Below, one piece after another: positions 23,988 through 36,922 of a stretch of DNA of 64,000 bases (position 1 is its first letter; every line of letters begins with the position of its first letter). The notes under the pieces were generated by a model. That model did not search any database. It was not told the origin of the DNA and was given only the letters and a program-made list of their open reading frames with translations. Source of the DNA: Brugia malayi (lineage: Eukaryota; Nematoda; Chromadorea; Rhabditida; Onchocercidae); NCBI RefSeq assembly GCF_000002995.4, contig NW_025062476.1, positions 6,871,001 to 6,935,000 on the forward strand, in the 5' to 3' direction. A program made the translations under genes and the position numbers.

Positions 23988-26900
23988 TGAAGTTATCTAT
24001 GAAGCAAATAACAATAGGGTTTGAAATTTATTATGTTACTTTGATGTGAAAAAGCATCCATTGAATGATTAGTTTGTTTTGTACATAATTTGTTAAGTCT
24101 GAATTCATTTTTTCCACTCCTTTTCATGGAGTGATTCGATGAAATTTTATACTTGAAAAATTTTTAATTTTTTTGTTTATTATTGCAATTAATAATCAAA
24201 CTTTTAGCAGTTGCTTAAAAATTTTCATTTGTGAGAGAAACAAAACTGAGCAATAAAAAACTGAAAAATTCAATGTTTATATAATCATCATGACTTTTAA
24301 TTTCAATAGTCAATTGTTATTTTTAATATTAAATAGTAATGCTAACTTCGTAAAATCGTAAAGTAAACAAACTTAAATTTGTTGTGGTCAATTTTCACGT
24401 TCTCCTAATGAAGTAGACTTAATCAGTCATGTGAAAATCTAAGAAATCTTACTCCTGGGAGAAAATAAGTCATAAATAGTTTTGCTGTCAAACAAAAGCA
24501 GTAAATATGAGTATTATGACATATGGAATATATTCCTTTATGTCAAACACATGTAATTTTACTAAATCTTACCTATCTATCACTATCATGAAATGGAAAA
24601 CTGTGAAATTAAAAGAATTGTCGAATTGGTTATTGCTCGGCGGTAACATCAATAATTAGATTATTTCTGATCGAATGCCTTAAATTTCTTCAGTTTGTTC
24701 TGATTTCTATCAGCAGCAGGAACTAACTAAAACTTCATTAAGTTACCGGAAAATTGATTATGCAAGTTGATAATTTTTCCTTTATTGGTGGTAACCTTGT
24801 TCATCACTCATCTCTTATCATTCCGGATTACGTAGAACTTGGAAAATGAAAATTGGCAAAATCATCGACAAATCTTTCAAAAAATGATCAAATAAAATCT
24901 CCTCAGTCTTTATTAATGAACTTCATAGTTTTTCAAAAGACTGGTAAGAGGATTGAACTAGTGAGAGTATCATGAGCTTATTGAAAAGTTCAGAAAAAAA
25001 TGGGCAAATATTTCTGAAGCTTCAAAAAAACGTGTGCATAGTTTTTTTATATACAAAAGAAGAATAATTAGTAAGATGGTAATTCTGATATAGTTTTGAA
25101 AACAGTTATGAAATGGGTGCTCTGATCACACAGCGAATTCAGCATATTCTGCATCAATTGATCAACAAACTGTCATCATGAAATCTTAGTGGTTGTTTGC
25201 TACGTGAGATAATTACGATATGTGAATGCAGCGGTAGAATGCTACCAAGTGCATAGTTGATTTAAATTTTAGCTGATTGTGTTGTACTTTCATGATATTA
25301 CTGAAAGTACTTAGAATGTTTAAAAGAAGAAAATTACTGATCTGTTAACAATAAATAAGTTTGAATTATTAATGAGAGATAAAATAGAATTGTTTGAGAA
25401 CGGTATTGAAAGTGTTATGTGAAATTGCTATTCAGTATTAAATAATTGCACAATCTCGATGATTGACTATTTAAAAGATCCAATGATGGATGTCATTGAA
25501 AAAGTCTGTCATTATTTAAATTAGACTCTCTCACAAGTGATAGCAAAACACATGCAATTTCCAATCAGAATTATTCAGTTATTTTTTTTCAGAAAGACGC
25601 CAGTACTGTTTGATTAGGTCATTAATGTTAGCTAATACTTAACTTCAACTTATAAATGATGAAATAATTAAAACAATAGACTTTGTTGAAATTAAGGCTA
25701 AACACTAAAATCTTCAATGTTATTACAAATGAAAAAGAAGGTAACAAAGGTTTTGATTGTCACATTGCTAGCAGCGACAAGACGAAAACAAAAAGTGCAA
25801 ATTTTGCAACATTTCCTTAAAAGACACATGCAATTATTGCAACATTCCGATACACACTAGTTGGTAAGCATAATTCATTTTTTGACAAACAAACAAAAAG
25901 AAAAAAAATTAGTGGATTGTTTAAATTATTATTATCACAATTTAAGGAACTAATAATAAAGGTTAGGATAATGATTGTGTCCGTTTGCCTTTTTTATTCT
26001 TATTTTTTGGTAGTTCCTTTATTGAAAAATACATTTGCGGTATTTTACCTCAGAATATTTTCTTGTGCAATATGTGTAGACAAGCTATCAACCCACATAT
26101 TTGCACTTTTATTTTGCATATCTAAATCGTGTCCGTTTGCCATAACGTATGTTTCACACATTTACGTGAAACTGTTTTTTTTTTAACGATGTCAATAACG
26201 CAGGCGTTTTTTGTTTTCAGTTGTGTATTTGACTCTGATGGTTACTAATCTAATCTAATTGGAACATATTTATAAATTTCTTTAGTATAAATATTTCAAC
26301 TAGACATAGGTTTTTTTCTTGACATTGATGTTGGTATTGCAAATGTATATTAAATAAAATGATAAATAACAGTTTTTGTCCTGATATGCTCCGAGCACAA
26401 CTTATTTTAACTGGAATGTAAGGTATGCGAGTGACACAGTAATTCTTACTCATCAACTACTTATATTGCTGTATGAGAATTTTCATAATTATTTTATAAA
26501 ATATCAGTGATGCAGTTGTTTTGATCAGATAAGTAACAGAACAGTAATACGGATAAGACGGAATATTGAAAGAGTTAAATGTGAAGTAATACTATCAGAA
26601 ATAAATTTTTGTTCTCATTTCTTATGCATTATCTATCAGTTATTTTCATTTTGATTATCTTTTTTTTCTTTTTTGAAAAGACCGAATTTGACATTAACTA
26701 AGAAGCTATTGTCATGGGAAGTAATACATTCTTGAAATTATACTCACAATGCAGTAATTTCAAGACTAATTATTCCGGACCACCCTCCTGTTCTGTTGTT
26801 TGTCGCCGTTGCCCCCTGTACCAGAAATCCCCGACGAGATAGTATCAAAGAAAAGGAACAGGATGGGAAGAAGTGAGGGATATGGTATGTTCGTGTGTGG

Positions 26901-28535
26901 TCTCCTCCTATCCGATACTTTCTTTTCTTATTTTTTCCACTCGTCGTTCTTTACATCGCTCCTTCAACAAATATTTTTCCAGACATTTTTTTTTTCAGAA
27001 CGTAAATTTTTTGCATTCTTAATTTTCCCATATTTGCTTAGAGAATTACGCCTTTTGTTACAAGAACAAAGGGATTGAGATGTAAATTTTTGCATAATTT
27101 TTCAATAATCTGAGGGGCAACTGCTATAACAATGAGTCTTCTTGAAGATTTTCTACTTTATTTTCCTAGTTTAAATTACAGAAAGTCTGAGACAATTCAA
27201 ATGCACCATCAATTTATCATCAATGATTATCGTCCTATCTTATCATTACTGAAATTATTTACTTCTACAAAGATAAAGCAACTAATTCATAGACAAAGAT
27301 GTTAATAAGATTTTTCAAAAATATTTGACTAACTAACCTTCAAAATGCCTTGTTTAAGATTGTTATTTAAAATTCACTTCTAATTTGAAGTCCATTTTGA
27401 AGATTTAAATTTTCAGTTCCAAGTTTTTTGAGGCTTATTGAATGCATAGTGCTGCTACCACTATCTAGGCTTAACTTGACTTGAACAATGTCATTGTTTG
27501 AGGGATTATATTATCAATATAGTTTTGGGCTTATTTACACCCATTTTTTTTCAAATTACCAAGAAACTGTGCGGGAACCAGTTTGTACTGAATACGCAAA
27601 TATTACTAATACAAATAGTTAATACAAATACATAATTTAAAAACTACATATTTGGAAAGTCGGAAGGATGCAAGTTGCCTGAAAAGTATTGCAGAAGGAT
27701 TTTTGTATAGAAAAACTCTACAAGCTGTTGAGAAGTTTGCGGTCATACTGTGATGTGAAGCTTTTTTACACAATGTTGAATTTCATTAGGAACGTTAAAG
27801 AAACATTTCAGGATGGGACGGAAAAGCCAATAGAATGCATGTTTTCTTCCTGCTGCGAGTCACTTTTATAATCACAAATCAATTCTTGGAAATACTCAGC
27901 AACTGCAATATTCTAATTTGAGTCTACTTTTTATTACATTATGAATTGTGAACCATGAATTTAGTGGCATTAATTTGGAATTTTCAGTCATTTATTAGAT
28001 ATGTGTATATTTTTTTAAGAAGAGTTTTTAGAAAATAAAATATCAATATTTGTTGTAACCAACAAAGATCTCAATTGTCAGTTGTCGCAGTGTTTTCAGC
28101 TTAAATGGTTGTGTGAAAAGTTGTTGCAAGAGATGAGACTCAGGATCTCAAAATTTAAAATGAGAATTAACCCAATGTTTGGTTAGCAAAACACATCCAT
28201 ATTTATAGGCGTTCATTCAACTTCTATTAGGAGCAAAATTCGAGCAGACGGATTTACAGATGTAATTTCTGAAAAGTGTATTTATTTGCCAAATTTGCTA
28301 AAAGTATTTATTGTATCGGTGGAGTTAAAAGTCTAATACTTCAGTGAAAAATGAATAAGGATGACATACCAGCCTAAATGAGAGGAATTTTAGGGAGCGC
28401 TGCAAACTGAACAGAAACGATTAGATAAAACTGGTGATTTCTTATGCAGAATAAAAGAAAGCGCAGAGATCATTCTTCTTCTATCATCCTTTTAATAGTG
28501 CATGATATATTATACACATATATGATTAATTATAC
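23988..28535. other. 4.5-kb gene-poor region
   Basis: No ORF here has a recognisable motif. The largest (25917-26186, 26250-26456, 26800-27078, 27689-27871) are hydrophobic or low-complexity and look like chance. A GC-richer patch at 26775-26890 ends in a GT donor-like site (GATATG/GTATGT) and stands out from its surroundings; it may be a promoter or UTR exon. Downstream exons of the orphan first exon at 28536-28669 would be expected somewhere left of it but were not identified. Confidence 0.4.
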
Positions 28536-28669
28536 CTGAGAGGTTTATTCATTGTGCCCATGTGAGATGCCTGCACTGAAGGGTAGGTAGGCATAATGCG
28601 ATTACTGTCGTCATCAATGCCAAACTGTGCGGTACCCAGTGAACGTCGTGTGGGGCCTTCAACATTCAT
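28536..28669 (-). CDS. Probable first coding exon of an unidentified gene
   Basis: Starts at the ATG at 28669 and ends at an AG/GTATAA donor, giving 44 codons plus 2 nt. The peptide contains MNVEGPTRRSLGTAQFGIDD and then RIMPTYPSVQASHMGTMNK. Its balanced composition and local rise in GC content are unlike the surrounding AT-rich noise, which argues for coding sequence. No later exon was found on the minus strand to the left, so the next intron is either very long or the model is wrong. I do not recognise the protein. It lies 3.2 kb upstream of, and divergent to, the mab-3-like gene. Confidence 0.4.
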
Positions 28670-28899
28670 TTGGAACAAACATTTAAAAAAAGAAAAACTT
28701 GCATACATAAATAGAGAACTGATATAGACAGACATAGAAATATTGAAATTGAACATTGAAGGGAAACAATCAAAGGAGCAACAAAAATGAAGTAATAAAT
28801 AAAAGGGAAGGACGAGATGAAGTGAAGGATACGGAAGTGAACCTTCACAGTCACCGTTTCATGCCGACAAATAGACCCAAGAAACAAAAGGAAACAACG

Positions 28900-28936
28900 G
28901 GCCTTCGAAGGCCACACACACACACACACACATACA
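28900..28936. repeat. 14-bp palindrome joined to a CA microsatellite
   Basis: A perfect palindrome GGCCTTCGAAGGCC (28900-28913) runs straight into an (AC)n tract ending near 28932. It is intergenic and GC-rich within AT-rich DNA. Confidence 0.85.
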
Positions 28937-31865
28937 TATTGTAAACAGAGAAATTGGTGAAAGCCTTTTCCTTCTTAATTTCACAAAGGAATTGCTACAT
29001 GAAATGCAATAGGAGAAAGGAGGAGGTGATGTCTTCTGAGTGAAAGGAAATTCCTCTCAAATAGTTTCTCCAGCAACACTGAAAGATAACTGAATTGTAG
29101 AAATTAGCAGTGCACCGTCGAATGCGTCTCACTTATCCCTTAGCTTCCTTCACTCATCCATCCATCCTATCATTGCAGTGGATTGATTTCTCATCCTCGC
29201 AAATAATCATTTCAAATAATAAAACAAAGTGAAATCAGAAGCATTACAAACAATCTTAGTACCATTCATTCTTTAAGGTACAATATGAATGGTGTAATTG
29301 TCGTATGTATACTGCTATTTTTGATTTCACTAAATTAAAGGACGGAAGTTCAATCCGTTGTATAGCATAACATAGCATAGAGAATTATTTTGTACCTCTC
29401 CTATTCTCGAGAATGCTGACTGATAGAAGACTAGAAAGGAAGAAGTAATAAATTATAACTAAAACAGTTACTTAAAGGCATGATGGATGATTTCTGTCAT
29501 ATATCCAATGGATTCTAGCGGACGAGATTCCGGAAGAATTTGAATAATATTAGCTATCAAGGAACATTGTTATATTACATCAAAGCGATCCTCTTGGTAT
29601 TTCCGCTCGGGAATGAATGTCTCAAACACTCTAATTAAAGCCATGTTATTCAAAGGCTAAAATTCCATTCCTAATGGTTCGTGATTATTCAGCAGTATCT
29701 TTGCGCTTTTTAACAAATATATATCCGATAAAGAAATATATTCATTTTAGAAATCAGAAGAACAATTCATTTTATGGTGAATTGAAGTAGAAGAAAAGAA
29801 AATTTTATGTAAGGATTGTCAGAAGTAAGCATGACGAAATAAAGTGTGCAGAAAATTTGGCTACTTTTTACAAATTCCTTACAGCAATTTTCAAACTACA
29901 AATTTCTGGTTTCACAATTACTCTATAACTCTGATTTTATTGCAAGAGCAGAGTTGGTTTATAAAGTGAAAATTTATAAGGACGAATGATTCAGGTGGAA
30001 TTACTGATAGAGAGCGAAACCAATATATATTTATTTTTATCAGTTTTCCGGAAGAGCTGACAGGCATGCAATACAATTTGATATGCAACAAGCAATCCAA
30101 ATGATTAATACTGCGCTTTCTGGCAAAACTTTTCATTTGTTTCATTAAAACTCTAACTTTTGATCCATCCTATTTATTATTAAAGTTATGTTCATTTGAT
30201 GGAAATGAATTGTTCAAATTCTTATATCTATGACTGTTATTGATCATTAGGAACAAATTCAGAATATGCATCACAATGAATTAAGATTTCAATCAGATTG
30301 ATTATTGACGAGTTAATTTCGGAATTGAATTGATGCAAAATATTTGTGTAACGATGGTGTATTGATTGGTGTAAAAAAATTTTATAAAAAGAGTAGTTGT
30401 TTTCGGGTATTTATTACTAATGATTTCTTTTAATATACTCCAAAACCATTGCTTCTTTCTTCTCTCTTCAAGCTAAATTTTGCAGTTTGATAAACTCTAA
30501 TCAAGTAAAGTAATTAAAGATTCTACATCTGATTCCTAACTGATTTACTGTTCCATTTGTCATCCTTATGTTTGTTCATTGTCCATTCAAATAATTCCGT
30601 ATACATATTAATTGCAAGATATGTGGCAACTTCCAATAAAATTTATTTATCAAACGATTGTTTGCACTTTAACTTACATACATTTCGTTTATTCACTCAC
30701 ATATTGCAAGCTTTTCTTTCTTTCTTTTTTTTTTTTTTTTTTTCAAAAATCAATGCATATCAAATCGCGATTGTACAAATTTGCAGCTGCAAATGCTCGG
30801 GATAAGAAATTCATCATAGATGTAATAATTTATCTCGAGAGTTTCAATACCTACGTATCTGGTCTACGAGACATTAGTATTCACTTTATCACTTCCAAAT
30901 GTATTAAAATACTGCATAGTGTACAAAGACAAACTATTTAATACGAAGAATTGGAAAAAGTTGTGTGACACTTGTAGATTTTTGCCCTCTCATCTGTTCA
31001 TGCAGTTAATTATTATTGTAAATTATTATGCTTTATGTTATATTCTGCTAAGAAATAATGATTTCAATTGACAAATATAAAATTGATCATGTTGTAAGAA
31101 TGAAGAATTAAATGCATTATCGATATTAGCATCATAACCGATATACGAATTATGAAGAGCACAAAGTAGTAATATAAGTTTAATACGTTTTTCACTATGC
31201 AATTATTTTGCACATTTTTTAAAAAATTAGTGCTCTTCGAAGACAGGTTCAGATACTAGGTATCAGTAATAAAAAAACTGACATCTACAAATTCAATAAG
31301 AATTACACATAAACACATACAGACAGACAAAAGCATATCTCGGCCTTTGGCCTACGTCCTTCCTTCCGATCTGTCTAATATTTATGCTATCGGTACACAT
31401 CCGTGTTCGTATGCCCTTTCGATCAGAATATTCAGCATCGCATCATCATATCATCATCATTACATTATCATCACATGTTACATGATCGTGTTGCAGGAAG
31501 AGAGCAGGAATAGTCAGGAAAACTACATCGAAGCAACTTCAAAGGCACCGTTGGGGGTGGTCGTTCCAGTTTCATTTTTGTTTTGAGGCGGAGTTGCAGC
31601 TTCCCTTTAATCATTTCATTCTTCGTCACCGTCATTCCCGCGTTCCATATACCCTGATATCATTCCTAGAGTCGATCATTCAGAAACGATTCCTCGGAAG
31701 GAAATACCGCTGAAATTGCATAGATTTCGTTAATCATCCGCTTCGAATTTAATGAACATTTCTGCAACGAGCAACATTTTCAATTGCGTTCCCACTCAGT
31801 TTGCAACATTGAATGTGCCAGCGGAATAGTTACCCTCGGAACCCTTGGAATTATACTCGTTCATC
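28937..31865. other. Upstream region of the mab-3-like gene
   Basis: No supported coding sequence. The part from about 31340 to 31865 is clearly less AT-rich than the rest and contains a TTGCAG acceptor-like site at about 31496, followed by purine-rich sequence. It is probably the promoter and 5' UTR of the mab-3-like gene. ORFs at 29918-30145, 30557-30941 and 31347-31586 carry no motif; the second is built on a T-run. Confidence 0.45.
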
Positions 31866-34800
31866 ATGGACGAAAAGGAAAACAATCAAAGTTAGTTAGC
31901 AGGAAACTGCAGAATTTTGCAAATCTGAACTGTTTTTAACTATTCAATAATGAATAAATCACTAATTTGTAGGGTAAACTCACTAGCCCGGGAAAAAAAT
32001 GAAGTGATAGAAAGGTAATAGAATCTTCCAATTATATCAATAATCCAAATGAAATGTGTCATCCTTGAAGTGTACAAATTATGTTATCAACACCGAAATG
32101 TAAATACTTATATGATTTAGTTCTAATTCACTTGTTATCAATGATTAAAAGTTAAATTTGATGTGTAAATTTAGGTCTATCTATTTCATCCTTTACTATT
32201 ATAAGCTTCCAATTTATTATCCAGAATATCTTGTTAATTAGTACTCAATAAATCAGCAAAAAATTATTGAGATGTTAGATTTAGCTTTCTTACGGAACAA
32301 ACTACTGCAGTTATTGAAGTGATCGTAGTATTTTTGTTTGTTACTGACATGATAAATAATTTTAAATGTATTTTAACATTTGCCATTTGCTATTAGTCCT
32401 TCAAACGAATTTTAATTAACTTACCTAAGATTAAAAAAACTGCTTCCCCAATACTGCACAAGCTAATACCATTAACTGACATATTTTCATATCATTTACT
32501 CCTAAGCCAGTAAATAGAAGCATCAAATGATTTTCTTAGAATTTAATTTTATCATTATTTTGAATTCGACATGATAAATACTTTCTTCGTTACCACTTTT
32601 TTAAATTAATTTCTTCAATTCATGACTACAACTATGCATTTCAAAGATTCAAAGCAAATTTAAGAGAGAAAACAATCTTCTCGAGAGAAATATGAAAATC
32701 AAATCGTATTCAGCATAAAATCACATACTTTAATTTATAACTGATTTGATTTTATTATCGTCCATATTTCATTCATCTACTTCAATAATAATTTGCAAAT
32801 ATTTTTTTGCTTGGTTATCGATTTGTTCTCTTTTAAGTACATGGAACTGAGTATTTAGTATATGTCATAATTTTGGTTTGATTGAAGTTTAATTGCAACA
32901 TTGGAAATGAAAATTCGAACTTTAACGTTATCCAATCTTAGATGTTCTAAAAAAATTAAATTGAATTTTTTTAATATTCCACTTGCAATAGCAATTAAAT
33001 TCTTTTCTTAAAATGGTGAAATGTTGTTAAACCAAATTTCTCATTTTAAAAGAATTTTTTGCTCATTCATAAATCATGCATATCCAGCGCCATAGCTGGA
33101 AAGCTTTTGCTTTCTCTAGTTAAATAAGGTGATCCATAAAATCAACAGGACATTTATGTCTAGAATTTATGATCGACCAATTCAGGATAAAGTTGATTTA
33201 CATCTGTCACAACAGATTTCACTTTATTCATTGGCGGTTCTTTTATCAAGTCTCTTAACTCGTTGCTATGGCCACCGAAAAAGACTCTGACGGATTTTGC
33301 TACGTATATTTCATTGCATGAAAATGTAAGATTAAACTTGGCATTTCACATCATTCTCGATCCGAGAAGAATAGTCCCCGAAATAGGAAAAGTCTGTTAG
33401 TACAGTTTTACCAAATTTAAACCAGTACGAAAAAATTTTTCTGCTTATTTCATGATAACTAGATGAAAGCAATGATGTAAACAGCGTATTAAACTTCGCA
33501 ATCATTGCCATATTTTTGAATTATTCATTTTAAACTTTTTTCTAGCCCTATGCTATAGATAAAAAACATTAACGAAAAATTTCCAGTAGCTGAATAAACT
33601 GAAATGAAACGCTTTTCAATTGTAACGACTATTCGAGCTACCGATAAAACAGTTTTTAGAATAAAATTAAACAAGGCGACAGTTAAGGGACAGAACATTT
33701 GATATATTTCTGATGCTATCTATTAAATGTTAGCGTTCTGTTATCTATTAAATCCTGTGTAAAAATAAAAACAAAATGAATTCAAATTGCTTTTTTCGGA
33801 TTCAAATGAATTGCTTATAGTTGTCTATAATTTTTAATTGTTTTCATATTGGATTGAACATAAAACCATGCACATTATATTATTTTATAATATTACTGAC
33901 TCAATTCAAACAGAGCGATATAACCTCAAATGAATACTTAAAATAATTGTTTGAAATTTCGACAGATTGGTTTTTAAACTTGCTAAAAATGTCAAAAATT
34001 TTAAACTAAATACGGAGTTTAAATTGTTACATTTTATTCAGTTATCGCTGAAAACAAAGTAATAATAATTGATAGAAATAAATTTGTTTATTTGTTAATA
34101 TTATTGGAATTTTAGGTACGTCGCCTGGAAGTAGTCGGAACAGTAGTTCCGGTGGTTATTCGTCATGTAGCACACCGGAAGAAGTTGATGTTGTTGCATT
34201 TACACCTCGTCCAGAACCAGTAAACGAAGATGATCAGAAGCGATATTTTTGTCAGCGATGCTTGAATCACGCTGAGGAACACCCTCGAAAAGGGCATAAA
34301 CCTTTTTGCCAGCACGTTATCGACGTTTATTTTTGTTTTTTGTTTTTTAACTTTTTAGAGGAAATATAGATTTAAATTGAAAAATGCAAATCTTTTCTGA
34401 TCTCTTCCTTTCTCCTCTTCTTTCCATGATTTCTTTTATTCAAAATCTTTTACTTCATATTTATCATTAAATTAACTTCCAAATACTCTTCAAGCGGCAT
34501 TAAAAACTCTTTTAATTCGTATTTTCTTCATCTATGAATTCCTTTCCAGGTGTGATTTTCCAAAGACATTAAACATTCGTTATCGTTTAAGCACAAAATC
34601 ATTATCATATCATCCCTATCATCCCTACATCACATCCAAATAACTCCATTCCAAGAACTTTCTTTCAACAGAATTATTGAGTTTCAAAGAAATGGCATTT
34701 TTGAAAATTAATTTCATTTGAAGCAAAAATTTCATTCAGGTATGCGAATTGTGAGTGTGCCGACTGTCATATGGTGGAAGAGCGTCGACGATTGAATAAT

Positions 34801-36262
34801 ATGTTAAGTTTAAGACGATTGGACCCCAATCACGCAGCAAGTCGTTCAACAACGGGTAAAAAGATACGCGATCCGAAGTGCGCACTTTGTTCTGCACATG
34901 GCAATAAACAACCGCTCAGAGGACACAAAAAAGCGCAGTGTCCATTTTTGAAGTGTGGATGTCATCTGGTTAGCTTCTTCTATCATCCATCATCATTTTG
35001 CTTGATGAAACATCAGCAGAAGGAAAAAGAGCGCATATTTGTATAGTAGCTAATCTAATTCAATTTCTTACATTAAAATTTAAAAAAATGTCTCAATATT
35101 GGTTTCAAACTTGTTATTCCATTAATTTAAATTGAAAATAGTGATAGATCTGGGTATCTATTCGAAATTAACAAAATAAAAGCAGGGAAATTTAAATTTC
35201 TAGTGAAGTGAGTCCTGTAATCGAAGACACACTAGTAGAATTTTATCACTTTTCTATTTCATTTCTGATTTCATAGTGTTTAAATTCAGAATCATTTACT
35301 ATTCAGCACCATAGGATTTGAAAGGTGTAAAGAGACGATTAATCTGAAAACTGTTTTTAGTGTGGTCTGGTTGAAAATCGGCGAACATTAATGGCTCGTC
35401 AAATAAAACTACGACGAGATCAGCAGAAACAACGAAAAGCACAACTTAGTGCCGCAGCTGCTGCTCTTGCGACTACAACAAACATCGCTACAAAAAGTTT
35501 AATCTTGGAGCAGTCAAATTCGGAAGTCGAACAAGGTTTTACCGATCTATCAGGCAAGCAAATATTAAATATATTGGCTGTTATTAGAGTTTTTAAGCAG
35601 ATGAGGGGTATATTAGTTGTTTGAAGTTTAAATTCCCACCTTAAACTAAAATATTTCTGTTTGCTTCAGAGCAACTTATTACGCCAGACCATAATGTAAA
35701 AGTGGAAGAACCTGTGCGTGTACCACCACTCTTACCAGTATTCCCAAAACCACAAGTTATGGAACCCAGACCACCGGTTCCAATAATCTTTCAACCAACT
35801 GCGATATTACCTACAGCACCAATGTAAGTTTGGAATTTCTAATTTGCAACAATTATTTTCATTATAAAGGATATGCAGGAGAGGAAAGTATGGTTTGTAT
35901 ATGAGGCATCAAATATTTAAACAAATTCATTCTTTATTAAACAACTGCATCACGAAGATGCAAATTAGTTAGACCAGATAAAGTATAGGAATGGCGCATT
36001 TGGTTGAACCTAAGCAATATATCTAGATCATTCTAGGTGAATCACTGGAAAGTACAAGCTAATCAAAAAGAGATTAATAGATGCAAAGCCCCGCATTACC
36101 AATCTTATCGGTTTCGGACTTTTCAGGTTTATTTCACCAATGGATAATATTGATTTGCGTCTTATATCTCTAAATTATCATCATATGATGAATCCAGTAC
36201 CGTTCCAGTTTACTCCCATGTTACCGTACACACCAACGTTACCATTTCTGTCAGCACCTTGA
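31866..36262 (+). CDS. mab-3: MAB-3-like transcription factor with two DM domains, six exons
   Basis: DM-domain (Doublesex/MAB-3) DNA-binding proteins control male differentiation; two tandem DM domains are the MAB-3 signature. Exons: 31866-31890, 34116-34311, 34740-34968, 35361-35535, 35670-35823 and 36127-36262, giving 304 residues (C. elegans MAB-3 has about 290). The first exon codes only MDEKENNQ and is followed by a 2.2-kb intron. DM1 (residues 51-97) has RYFCQRCLNHAEEHPRKGHK and CECADCHMVEERRRLNN. DM2 (117-164) has DPKCALCSAHGNKQPLRGHK and CGLVENRRTLMARQIKLRR. Both show the intertwined CCHC/HCCC zinc ligands. The C-terminal half is Pro-rich (PVRVPPLLPVFPKP and LPYTPTLPFLSAP) with no known fold. 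Intron 2 splits DM1 and fits the frame only with a GC donor at 34312; the other introns are GT-AG. Orthology to mab-3 is strong by architecture, but its function in this worm is inferred. Confidence 0.93.
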
Positions 36263-36922
36263 AAGGAAGCCTCCTCTCATGTATTATTTGTTAGTGTATT
36301 ATCTGTGTCACAAGTTCATATTCACATAAACAATAGATTTCCCGCTAGTTCTTTATTCTTATCATATCTTTTTCTTTAATATTCTTTGACCAGTTCATTT
36401 TATCGAACAAATCTAATTTACCCGACGTTGCTTTTTTCAACTATTAAGAGGAATGGATAACGAAATTCCTCTAATCATGGATGAAATCTAACATCAAAGA
36501 ATCATTTAGTCTATGTTCCCTTCTACTGAATTGCTTTTGTAAGAAAGAAATCGGATCGAACTGGCTTCATCTCAGGCCAATAAATAGAGCAAGTTACCCA
36601 ATGCTTTTCATGTCAATCAGTAAGATTTAAAAATCAGATTCCTGATTTAATTGGTCTTTATCTTAAAGCAAAGCATCGGGTACCTAGCTTGAGATTATAA
36701 GTGCACGAATGTAAAACTAGCAAAGATTATTCCATGTTATTTCGCCTGACGTGCTCTAGCGTCTATAATATATTAATCGTTTGTTTTACCAGTGATTCTT
36801 TGTTGATGATGTCATTCCCTGTTTAGCATTTAAAAATTCAGAAACTCAGTTTCTTAACTTTTTTAACCAATTCAATGCAATAAACTTCCATATATAAATC
36901 GAAAACACTGATGGTACAGAAA
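36263..36922. other. Convergent 3' intergenic region
   Basis: Separates the stop codons of the mab-3-like gene (+) and PNO1 (-). It holds an AATAAA for the plus gene at 36579-36584 and TTTATT at 36352-36357 (AATAAA on the minus strand), so the 3' UTRs may overlap. No ORF is supported. Confidence 0.5.
36579..36584 (+). terminator. Candidate poly(A) signal of the mab-3-like gene
   Basis: AATAAA 317 bp past the stop codon, the first such hexamer on the plus strand after the gene. Position is the only evidence. Confidence 0.4.

Noticed and set aside
25917..26186. 89-residue hydrophobic plus-strand ORF
   Set aside because: AT-rich, Phe/Leu-rich reading typical of chance frames, with no splice or motif support.
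30557..30941. Two overlapping ORFs across a T-run
   Set aside because: Low complexity, no homology recognised and no splice context.
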